Shown here in pieces: positions 7,069 through 14,593 of a stretch of DNA of 41,323 nucleotides. Both the position numbers and the translations under genes were made by a program. The notes under the pieces were generated by a model. It made no database searches, had not been told where the DNA came from, and saw only the letters and a list, made by a program, of their open reading frames with translations. The stretch comes from Anaerolineae bacterium. Lineage in GTDB: Bacteria; Chloroflexota; Anaerolineae; Aggregatilineales; Phototrophicaceae. Position 1 is the stretch's first letter. Every line of letters begins with the position of its first letter. The DNA lies in NCBI GenBank assembly GCA_022826865.1, contig JAJDUC010000047.1:1-41323 (forward strand), written 5' to 3'.

Positions 7069-8499
7069 ATGGGAATGGCGTTTAATCCAGAGCCAGAATA
7101 TCACATCGAGACGAAAGCAATAAACATTCGACATTTTCACGCTTTCAAGGAACGATACATCGTTCGTCCTCCATATCAGCGGAAAACGGTATGGGATTCG
7201 GGAAAGAAACAAGTGTTTCTGGATAGTTTATTTCGGCGATATTACATACCTAGCATTGTGCTGCGCGAAGTCAGGTTAGACAAACAGGACTCCAGGAGAG
7301 AAGTCATAGATGGGCAACAACGTATTAGCACTGTGCAAGAGTTTTACAACAACAAGTTGAGGCTGCCGAAGTCGTTGCACGATGTTGATATCCGTCTACC
7401 TGGCAAGAGTTTTCAAGAACTTCATGTTGATATCCGTGAGTTCGTTGATGAGGAACTGTATCTCAACGCAGAGATCATAAAGAACATACAGGACCCAAAA
7501 GAGCACCGGCATTTGAAGATCGCCTCGGACATCTTCTGGCGTCTTCAACAAGGTGAAGATCTCACCCACATTGAGAAAGCGCACGCACGCCTAACCAGCC
7601 TAGCGCGCAATTTTCTTGTGAAGTACGCAAACGATTACGATTTCGACTTTGAATCCTACACTGACATAAATCCCAACCCGAACAAGAGTCCATTCCTAAT
7701 TCAGTCATACCAGGGGTCTAACAATAGAATGGAACATTTGGAACTGTTGGCGCGTTTCCTTTTGTTGGAACGTGCTGGAGGACCGGCGTCCATTCAGAAT
7801 TGGAATATCGACTTACTCATCCGAGAAACTGAAACTCCGGATGGCGGGATTGGCAATTTTACTTACGAAAACGAGAAGGAAGCCAAAGCCGTCCTAAAAA
7901 CTTTGAATAAGCTACATGAAGTGTATCTGAATGATTCACGCGTTGAAGCCAATGGTGGTGACGTTCCAATATTTTATGCCAAGACCCGATACTTCATATT
8001 CTCGTGCTATCTTCTACTGAGACATTTGAGACATTTGCAAAATCATTATGTTTACTCGGATGAAATGCGCAAATGTTTCCGTGAATTTACTTATGAATTC
8101 TTCCGTCGAATCTCCCCATTTCATCCAGACGACGAAAACGCGCGTAATTTTGTCGAGAGCCGCCAACAGAATTACTCCGCTGTGGCAGAAAGAGACCGCA
8201 TTATCCGTCACGAATTCTTTAAGTTCGCGCTGGATCAACAAAATATTATTTTTATTGAGAAAGACGAACAACGTGCATTCACTGAATCTCAGAGAATAGA
8301 GATTTACCTGCGCGACCGAGGGCAATGCCAAATGTGCCTTGAAGAGTGCAAACCCGAACGCGAGTGCAATGTCCCATGGTCCGAATTCGAAGCCGACCAT
8401 ATTATCCCTTGGATCAAAGGTGGGGAGACCAAAACTTGGAATGGCCAAGTCCTCTGCCGCGTGTGCAACCAGAAAAAAGGCGCGAGCTATGACGGATGA
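7069..8499 (+). CDS. DUF262 (ParB-like) and HNH nuclease fusion, GmrSD-like
   Basis: 476 residues. The N-terminal DUF262 domain shows PPYQR (34-38) and the nucleotidase motif DGQQR (81-85). The C-terminus is an HNH nuclease with zinc cysteines C420, C423, C463 and C466, D443-H444 in ADHIIP, and N467 in CNQKKG. The family includes the type IV restriction enzyme GmrSD and related phage-defence nucleases, although GmrD carries DUF1524 rather than this classic HNH. An AGAAGGTGA-type ribosome-binding site precedes the start (7069; alternative 7075). It lies 8 nt after the diaphorase stop and overlaps the next subunit gene by 11 nt. It is clearly AT-richer than both neighbours, pointing to horizontal acquisition into the operon. 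Confidence 0.9.
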   Translation: MGMAFNPEPEYHIETKAINIRHFHAFKERYIVRPPYQRKTVWDSGKKQVFLDSLFRRYYIPSIVLREVRLDKQDSRREVIDGQQRISTVQEFYNNKLRLPKSLHDVDIRLPGKSFQELHVDIREFVDEELYLNAEIIKNIQDPKEHRHLKIASDIFWRLQQGEDLTHIEKAHARLTSLARNFLVKYANDYDFDFESYTDINPNPNKSPFLIQSYQGSNNRMEHLELLARFLLLERAGGPASIQNWNIDLLIRETETPDGGIGNFTYENEKEAKAVLKTLNKLHEVYLNDSRVEANGGDVPIFYAKTRYFIFSCYLLLRHLRHLQNHYVYSDEMRKCFREFTYEFFRRISPFHPDDENARNFVESRQQNYSAVAERDRIIRHEFFKFALDQQNIIFIEKDEQRAFTESQRIEIYLRDRGQCQMCLEECKPERECNVPWSEFEADHIIPWIKGGETKTWNGQVLCRVCNQKKGASYDG

Positions 8500-9205
8500 C
8501 CGAATCAACCTCACGATCGACGGGCGCGAAGTCTCCGCCCCCAAAGGCGCGACCCTGCTCGACGCCGCCGAGCAGGCCGGCGTCGACATCCCGGTCATCT
8601 GCTACCACGAAGCCACCTCGCCCAACGGCCTCTGCCGCATCTGCGTCGTCGATGTCGACGACGGGCGCGTCTTGCAGCCGGCTTGCGTGGCCGAATGCCA
8701 GGCGGACGCCAAGGTGGAAACGCGCAACGAACGGGTCGAGCGCAGCCGGCGCACCATCCTGGAGATGCTGAACGCCTCGGTCAACCTTGATCAAGCGCCC
8801 GAGATTCAACAGATGATGGCGGAGTACGAGGCCAATCAAGCCCGCTTCCCCGGCGCCCGCTTGCGCGAAGCCGAAGTCATCGATGACAACCCCTTCTACG
8901 TGCGCGATTACGAACAGTGCGTGCTCTGCTGGCGCTGTGTGCAGGTCTGCGCCGAAGACGCGCAATTCACCTTCGCGCTGACGCTGAAGAACCGCGGGCA
9001 TGAGACATCGGTGGCCACCGCCTTCGACATCGGCATTACCGACTCGCCCTGTGTCTTCTGCGGGCAATGCGTGGGCGTCTGCCCGACTGGCGCGCTCAAG
9101 CCCAAGGTGGAATGGGGCATGGAACAGGGGTGGGATGAAGACGAGCTGCGCCGCAGCACCCGCCGGCGCGGCAAACGGAGCGGTGGAAACGCGGATGGCG
9201 CATGA
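8489..9205 (+). CDS. HoxU/NuoG-like ferredoxin subunit of formate dehydrogenase
   Basis: 238 residues. It has an N-terminal plant-type [2Fe-2S] domain (C38, C49, C52, C66) and two [4Fe-4S] sites (C144, C147, C150, C154 and C188, C191, C194, C198). It should connect the fused diaphorase to the catalytic subunit, replacing the N-terminal extension of FdsA. The His-Cys cluster (N5-type, HxxxCxxCxxxxxC) that follows the [2Fe-2S] domain in NuoG/HoxU is absent: the equivalent stretch (about 95-110) has no His or Cys. The ATG at 8489 lies inside the end of the HNH gene. The 3' end overlaps fdhD by 11 nt. Confidence 0.9.
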   Translation: MTDDRINLTIDGREVSAPKGATLLDAAEQAGVDIPVICYHEATSPNGLCRICVVDVDDGRVLQPACVAECQADAKVETRNERVERSRRTILEMLNASVNLDQAPEIQQMMAEYEANQARFPGARLREAEVIDDNPFYVRDYEQCVLCWRCVQVCAEDAQFTFALTLKNRGHETSVATAFDIGITDSPCVFCGQCVGVCPTGALKPKVEWGMEQGWDEDELRRSTRRRGKRSGGNADGA

Positions 9206-9992
9206 CCTGAGCGAAAAGCCGGCAGGCGCCTTGCCCTTCGCCTATCATGTCATTGAAGGCGATGCCGTGCGCCTGGTCGAAGGCGGCGTCATTGACGAAG
9301 GCCTGCTGTCGATTTATGTCAACGGCGAGTCGCTGGCGACCATGATGTGCAGCCCGCTTCAATTGGAAGCGCTGACGGTCGGCTACCTCTTCAACGAAGA
9401 GATTATTGACAGCAGCGATGAAATCGCGCTGCTGCAACTAAACCAGACCAAGAGCGTCGCCGATGTTATCTTGACCCGCAGCGAGGTAGCTTTGCCGCGG
9501 CGCATGATCTTGACGACGGGCTGTGGCGGCGGCATGACCGGGCAGGAACTCTCGCGCGAGTTTCCGGCGCTGGAATCCGATCGCGTGGCTTCTCCCGCGC
9601 TTATCTTGCGTCTGATGCGTCAGCTGCAGGGGGCGGCGCGGCTCTACAATGCCGTGCGCGGCGTGCATACGGCGGTGCTGGGGGACGAGACGGGCTTGCA
9701 GGCGAGCGCGGAAGATGTCGGCCGGCACAACGCCGTGGACAAGGTGGCGGGCCAGGCCCTGCTTGCCGGCATCGAAACGCGCGACCGGATTCTGCTGACG
9801 AGCGGGCGCATCAGCTCGGAGATGCTGGGCAAGGCGCGGCGGATGCGCGTGCCAATCGTGGCCAGCCGCACAGCGCCAACCAGCATCACAGTGGAACTGG
9901 CGGAGGCTTGGGGGATCTGTGTGATCGGTTATGTGCGCCAGGGCGGCATGCGGCTTTACACCCAGGGCTGGCGACTAGGCTTGAGCGCTTAA
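9195..9992 (+). CDS. fdhD: Formate dehydrogenase accessory sulfurtransferase FdhD
   Basis: 265 residues. FdhD transfers sulfur from a cysteine desulfurase to the molybdenum cofactor before insertion into formate dehydrogenase. The active-site loop TTGCGGG contains C110; only one Cys is present, where E. coli FdhD has a CxxC. Downstream motifs EDVGRHNAVDK, TSGRISSEM and SRTAPTS are typical of the family. The ATG at 9195 overlaps the upstream stop by 11 nt, indicating translational coupling with the ferredoxin subunit. The following intergenic DNA contains a family A element. Confidence 0.95.
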   Translation: MAHDLSEKPAGALPFAYHVIEGDAVRLVEGGVIDEGLLSIYVNGESLATMMCSPLQLEALTVGYLFNEEIIDSSDEIALLQLNQTKSVADVILTRSEVALPRRMILTTGCGGGMTGQELSREFPALESDRVASPALILRLMRQLQGAARLYNAVRGVHTAVLGDETGLQASAEDVGRHNAVDKVAGQALLAGIETRDRILLTSGRISSEMLGKARRMRVPIVASRTAPTSITVELAEAWGICVIGYVRQGGMRLYTQGWRLGLSA

Positions 9993-10038
9993 TGGCCCGG
10001 CGTCCGCTGTTGTCCAGTTTTTCGTGACCGCTAAAGCC

Positions 10039-10211
10039 CAGAGCAATCGCATCTAAACATTATCCGCCGATGGCCATGAAAAGATGTAGGGGCGTCTCGT
10101 GAGACGCCCGTTGAATTGGCCTGCAAATTGTGGGCGTTTCAGCGAAACGCCCCTACATCTTCACAATTTTCGTGGCGAACGGCTCATTATGATTTTGATG
10201 CAATTGCCCTG
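10039..10211. mobile_element. MITE-like family A element, 173 bp
   Basis: The ends are CAGAGCAATCGCATC (from 10039) and TTTGATGCAATTGCCCTG (to 10211), an imperfect terminal inverted repeat. The left subterminal sequence differs from the 3642 copy and matches the 29330 copy (ACATTATCCGCCGATGG). Both hairpins are present in the opposite order. The 10-bp flanks do not match, so no target duplication is visible; the copy may be old or rearranged. It sits between fdhD and moeA, upstream of the moeA promoter. Confidence 0.8.
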
Positions 10212-10249
10212 GGGTTCCCGACCGCCCGGGCTCGCCTCGCGAGCGGCTG

Positions 10250-10258
10250 TGGTAAAAT
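10250..10258 (+). promoter_or_regulatory. Candidate extended -10 promoter of moeA
   Basis: TGG followed by TAAAAT (10253-10258) fits an extended -10. The 17-nt stretch GAGCGGCTGTGGTAAAA (10241-10257) recurs exactly upstream of the dihydrouridine synthase gene (29726-29742), which suggests a shared promoter sequence. No clear -35 is seen. Confidence 0.4.
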
Positions 10259-10293
10259 CTCGCCATATCTGTCCCGGATCAGGCCGATGCCAG

Positions 10294-11532
10294 ATGCCCT
10301 CGCCCGAATTTTTTCAGGTCATACCGGTCGCGGACGCGCTGCGTCTGCTAGAGGCGCAATGGCAGCCGCAGCCGGCCCGCGAGACGATTGCGACAGCCGA
10401 GGCGCTGGAGCGCATTCTGGCATCGGACATCCACTCTCCGGAACAGATCCCGGCCTTTCGCAAGAGCGCTGTTGATGGCTACGCCGTAAGAGCTCGGGAC
10501 ACCTTCGGCGCAAGCGACGCGCTGCCGGCTTTCTTGTCAGTCCGAGGCGAGCTCCAGATGGGGCTGGCGCCGCAGGCTGATATCGGCGGCGGAGAAGCCC
10601 TGCTGATTCACACCGGCGGCATGCTGCCGGAGAGCGCCGATGCGGTGGTGATGGTTGAGCGCACACAGGCGACCGCCGAAGGCGAGATTGAAGTGCTGCG
10701 CGCGGTCGCGCCGGACGAAAATGTGATCCAAGCGGGCGAAGATGTGGAGGGTGGCGCCTTGCTCCTGGCGCGCGGGCAGCGCTTGCGTCCGCAGGATATC
10801 GGCGGATTGCTGGCGGCTGGCTGCGCGGCGATCGATGCGCTATGTCATCCGCGGGTCGGCGTCTTGAGCTGCGGCGACGAACTCTTGCCGCCGGAGTCGG
10901 CTTTGCGGCCGGGTCAAGTGCGGGACATCAATGCCTATACCTTGGGCGCGCTGGCGCAAAAGCTTGGCGCGCATCCCGTTCACCTCGGCATCGCCGCCGA
11001 TAATCCGGAGGAATACTTCCGGCGGGCGGCTGCGGGACTGGCTGACTGCGACATCTTGCTGCTCAGCGCCGGGAGCTCGGTCTCGGCGCGGGATTACACC
11101 CGTGATGTCATCAACCGGCTGGGCCGGCCGGGCGTATTGCTGCATGGCTTGGCGATCAAACCGGGCAAACCTACCATCATCGCCGTTTGCGACAACAAGC
11201 CGGTCATCGGTTTACCCGGGAATCCGGTCTCGGCTTTATTGGTCGCGCTGCAATTCATGCCCTTTCTGGTCGCTCGATTTGCAGGCCAGCCCCTCGAGCC
11301 GCCGCGCAGCGTACGCGCCCGCCTCGCGCAGCGGGTCGCCTCCGCAACCGGGCGCGAGGACTGGCTGCCGGCGCGCCTGCGCGAGCAGGGCGATGGCGCG
11401 CCGCTTGCCGAGCCCATATTGGGCAAATCCAACTTGATATTCACGCTTGCCAGCGCCGATGGCTTGCTGAGCGTTCCGTTGAACACCGGGGGCTACGATG
11501 CGGGCGCTGAAGTCGAAGTGATTCTGTTTTGA
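10294..11532 (+). CDS. moeA: Molybdopterin molybdenumtransferase MoeA
   Basis: 412 residues. It inserts molybdate into adenylylated molybdopterin. Visible motifs are SAVDGYAVRA (58-67), HTGGMLPESADAVV, a GEDV segment, SCGDELL with the following VRDIN, LLLSAGSS, and GLPGNPVSA in the C-terminal part. The ATG at 10294 is used; the frame is open further upstream, but that stretch runs through the family A element. The gene overlaps the region of the next moeA start by a few bases, so the two moeA genes are co-translated. Confidence 0.93.
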   Translation: MPSPEFFQVIPVADALRLLEAQWQPQPARETIATAEALERILASDIHSPEQIPAFRKSAVDGYAVRARDTFGASDALPAFLSVRGELQMGLAPQADIGGGEALLIHTGGMLPESADAVVMVERTQATAEGEIEVLRAVAPDENVIQAGEDVEGGALLLARGQRLRPQDIGGLLAAGCAAIDALCHPRVGVLSCGDELLPPESALRPGQVRDINAYTLGALAQKLGAHPVHLGIAADNPEEYFRRAAAGLADCDILLLSAGSSVSARDYTRDVINRLGRPGVLLHGLAIKPGKPTIIAVCDNKPVIGLPGNPVSALLVALQFMPFLVARFAGQPLEPPRSVRARLAQRVASATGREDWLPARLREQGDGAPLAEPILGKSNLIFTLASADGLLSVPLNTGGYDAGAEVEVILF

Positions 11533-11540
11533 GCGCTGCC

Positions 11541-13457
11541 ATGCCAAAACGGCAAATCTATCTCGAAGACATACCGCTTGAAGAGGCGCGGGCGCGACTG
11601 CAGACGGCGCTTGAGCGCGCCGGCCGCTCCCGCCCCTTGGCTGGCGAGAGCGTCCCCCTGGAAGAGGCGCTTGGACGAGTGACGGCCGGGCCGGTTCGGG
11701 CGCGCCGCTCGTCGCCCCATTTCCATTGCGCGGCGATGGATGGCTACGCCGTGCGCGCGGCCGCCACCGTCTCGGCGCGGGAGACGCAGGCCTTGCCGCT
11801 GCGCCTTGGCGCCGACGCTTTTCCGGTCAATACCGGGGATCCGCTGCCGGAAAACACGGACGCCGTAATCATGATCGAGAATGTGAATCAGCCGGATGCC
11901 GACAGGATATTGATTTATGCCTCGGTCGCGCCCTGGCAATATGTCCGGCTCATGGGCGAAGACATGGTCGAGACCGAGACGGTGCTGCAAGTCAATCACC
12001 AAATGCGCCCGGTCGATATCGGCGCCCTGGCCGGCTGCGGGCACAGCGAGGTGGCGGCGCGGCGGAAACCGCGCGCGCTGATCCTGCCCACCGGCAGTGA
12101 AATGTTGCCGCACAATCAGCAGCCCAAACGCGGCCAGCTCACCGAATACAACAGCCTCATCCTCGGCAACCAGATACGCGCCGCTGGCGGAGAAGCCGTC
12201 GTGACCGACATTGTCCCGGACGATTTCGCGGCGCTGCGCGCCGCCCTTCAAGGCGCGATTGCGGAGGAACCCGATCTCATCCTGCTGCTCTCGGGTTCGT
12301 CGGCGGGCGCGCATGATTTCAGCGCGGCGGCCATCGGCGAGCTGGGCGAGCTGCTGGCGCATGGCATCGCGGTGCGCCCGGGCCATCCGGTGGTCATCGG
12401 CATGGCGGCGGACATCCCTGTCATCGGCATTCCCGGTTATCCGGTCAGCGCGGCACTCACGGGGGAGCTATTTGTCCTGCCGCTGATTCGTCAATGGCTG
12501 GGGCTGCAGACGCCGCCCGCGGCGACGGCCGATGCGGTCTCTACGCGCAAAATTGTCTCCCCAACTGGCGACGACGATTTCGTGCGCGTGGCGCTGGCGG
12601 AGATCGACGGGCGCCTGCAAGCGACGCCGCTGCAACGCGGCGCCGGCGTCATCACATCGCTGGTTCGCGCCGATGGCCTGGCGCATATTCCGCGTTTTCA
12701 CGAAGGCCTGGATCGCGGCGCTGCGCTGAAGGTTGCGCTTTATCAGCCGCTCGCCAGTATCCGGCGGACGGCGATGATCATGGGCAGTCACGATCCGATG
12801 CTGGATCTGCTGGCGACCCACCTGCGTTTGCGGGCGCCGGAAAACCGGATCGTCTCGGTGAATGTCGGCTCAATCGGCGGTCTTATCGCGTTGCGGCGCG
12901 GCGAGGCGCATCTGGCCGGCTGTCATCTCTTTGACCCCGACTCGGCGACCTATAACCTGCCCTACCTGTCGCGCTACCTGCGCGATGAGGCGGTGACTCT
13001 GGTGACCTTCGCGCATCGCGAGCAGGGGCTGATTCTGCCCGACGGCAATCCCCTGGGCATCACATCAATCGCTGATCTTCGCGGCGCCCGCTATATCAAT
13101 CGGCAGCGGGGAGCGGGCACGCGCCTGCTCTTCGATCATTTGCTCGGGCAACATGAGCTGTCGCCTGAGGAAGTCGCCGGATATGAACATGAGGAATATA
13201 CACATCTGGCGGTGGCGGCGGCGGTGGCGGACGGCATCGGCGATTGCGGCATGGGTTTGCGCAGCGCGGCCGAGGCGATGGGGCTTGATTTCATCGGCCT
13301 GACCTGGGAACGTTTCGATCTGGCGATTCCGCGACGATTCCTGGAGACGGCGCCTGTGGCCGCGCTGCTTGACACATTACGAGACGGGGCATTCATAAGC
13401 GACCTGGGCGGGCAAAGCGGCTACCGAAGCGATGAGACCGGTCAGATTGTAATATAG
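11541..13457 (+). CDS. moeA: MoeA fused to a periplasmic-binding-protein-like (LysR-substrate-type) domain
   Basis: 638 residues. Residues 1-400 form a second MoeA, with MDGYAVRA (66-73), NTGDPLPENTDAVI, LPTGSEML and GIPGYPVSA. Residues about 410-638 form a PBP-like domain of the type found in MoeA/LysR-substrate-binding fusions, beginning at the IMGSHDP stretch. The fused domain may sense or deliver an oxyanion such as molybdate or tungstate (inference). The ATG at 11541 is preferred; a TTG at 11529 overlaps the upstream stop. Two non-identical MoeA proteins in one cluster raise the possibility of a Mo/W division of labour. This is the last gene of the formate dehydrogenase/cofactor operon. 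Confidence 0.92.
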   Translation: MPKRQIYLEDIPLEEARARLQTALERAGRSRPLAGESVPLEEALGRVTAGPVRARRSSPHFHCAAMDGYAVRAAATVSARETQALPLRLGADAFPVNTGDPLPENTDAVIMIENVNQPDADRILIYASVAPWQYVRLMGEDMVETETVLQVNHQMRPVDIGALAGCGHSEVAARRKPRALILPTGSEMLPHNQQPKRGQLTEYNSLILGNQIRAAGGEAVVTDIVPDDFAALRAALQGAIAEEPDLILLLSGSSAGAHDFSAAAIGELGELLAHGIAVRPGHPVVIGMAADIPVIGIPGYPVSAALTGELFVLPLIRQWLGLQTPPAATADAVSTRKIVSPTGDDDFVRVALAEIDGRLQATPLQRGAGVITSLVRADGLAHIPRFHEGLDRGAALKVALYQPLASIRRTAMIMGSHDPMLDLLATHLRLRAPENRIVSVNVGSIGGLIALRRGEAHLAGCHLFDPDSATYNLPYLSRYLRDEAVTLVTFAHREQGLILPDGNPLGITSIADLRGARYINRQRGAGTRLLFDHLLGQHELSPEEVAGYEHEEYTHLAVAAAVADGIGDCGMGLRSAAEAMGLDFIGLTWERFDLAIPRRFLETAPVAALLDTLRDGAFISDLGGQSGYRSDETGQIVI

Positions 13458-13490
13458 CGCCAACAAGCGCGGCGTTCTCTCTGTTTCTCT

Positions 13491-13644
13491 GTAAACGCAA
13501 GTAAGTCGTGCAGAATCAGCATAAGGTCAATATGTAGGGGCGACACTGTGTGTCGCCCAAAAATCCACGCTTGTGTCGGCGGGCGATTCACAGAATCGCC
13601 CCTACACCGTTCTTCAGATTGTTGCACGACTTACTTGCGTTTAC
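13491..13644. mobile_element. MITE-like family B element with perfect 22-bp inverted ends
   Basis: The left end 13491-13512 (starting GTAAACGCAAGTAAG) is an exact inverted repeat of 13623-13644. Two 9-bp-stem hairpins lie inside, at 13538-13558 (inner arms ACAC/GTGT) and 13581-13601 (inner arms ATTC/GAAT). No coding capacity. Flanks TTCTCT and TTCTGT could be an imperfect short target duplication, but this is weak. It lies between convergent operons. Confidence 0.75.
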
Positions 13645-13661
13645 TTCTGTGTTGAACAAAG

Positions 13662-14459
13662 CTATCCAGTCCAGGCGCTGAAATCGTATCCGTAGTCCAC
13701 CGCTGGACTGCGCAGCTGCGCGTCCATACCGCCATCGACGAATATGCGGGCGCCGGTGATATAAGCGGCGTCATCCGATGCCAGGAAGGCGACCGCGGCG
13801 GCGATATCGTCAGGTCTGCCTTGCCGCGGCAAGGGAATCACATCCGTCGGCGGGATCGGCACATCGCCGACCGAAATGCCGTGATCGACATGGGTGCTGC
13901 CCGGTACGACGGCGTTGACGCGGATGCCCAGGGGCGCCAGATCCAGCGCCATTGCGCGTGTGGCCGCCTCAATGCCGCCTTTGCTGGTGTCGTAGCCGAA
14001 CATGTGGCGATGAGCGCGGGAAGCGCCGCCGCTGCTCAGGTTGATGATGACGCCGCCCCGGCCGCGCTTGGCCATCAAACGCGCGGCCGTCTGCGAACAA
14101 TAGAACATTCCGCTGAGGTTGACGCCTAACGTGCGCTGCCAGGCTTCCTCGCTGTATTCAAGAAAGTGCGCGACCACACCCGTCTTGTGCACGAAAGCGG
14201 CGTTGTTGACCAGGATATCGACCGCGCCGAAGGCAGCAAGAGCCGCTTCAAAGAGCAATTCGACGGCATAGCGCTGGGAGACGTCTGTCCGAACAGAAAG
14301 CGCGGCCGCGCCTAATTCAACCGCAAGCGCATTGCCAGAGTCATCATCGGTATCAGCGATGACGACATTGGCGCCCTCTGAAGCGAGACGGCGCGCGCAG
14401 CCGGCGCCGATGCCGTTGGCGCCACCGGTGATGACGGCTGTTTTACCTGATAATCGCAT
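13662..14459 (-). CDS. SDR-family oxidoreductase
   Basis: 265 residues with classical short-chain dehydrogenase motifs: TGGANGIG (11-18) for NAD(P), NNAA (85-88), a catalytic Ser in NLSSGG (142-143) and Y156-x3-K160. An Asp after the second strand (IADTD) favours NAD over NADP. The substrate cannot be read from sequence. It lies 134 bp downstream of the sarcosine-oxidase-like gene on the same strand and may be co-transcribed with it. An AAGGGA ribosome-binding site precedes the ATG at 14459. Confidence 0.9.
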   Translation of the reverse strand: MRLSGKTAVITGGANGIGAGCARRLASEGANVVIADTDDDSGNALAVELGAAALSVRTDVSQRYAVELLFEAALAAFGAVDILVNNAAFVHKTGVVAHFLEYSEEAWQRTLGVNLSGMFYCSQTAARLMAKRGRGGVIINLSSGGASRAHRHMFGYDTSKGGIEAATRAMALDLAPLGIRVNAVVPGSTHVDHGISVGDVPIPPTDVIPLPRQGRPDDIAAAVAFLASDDAAYITGARIFVDGGMDAQLRSPAVDYGYDFSAWTG

Positions 14460-14593
14460 GGAATTTCTATCCCTTCCCCAAGCCCTCCCCGAAGTACTAG
14501 AGAGGGGACCACTACAACCCTTTTATCGAGTGTGTCGGTATTGTTTCTGTTGTATCTGAGTAAGATTCGCTGTACCGGACAAGCCTTACGATA

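Noticed and set aside
10099..10293. N-terminal extension of moeA through the family A element
   Set aside because: The added residues translate repeat DNA; MoeA homology begins shortly after the ATG at 10294.
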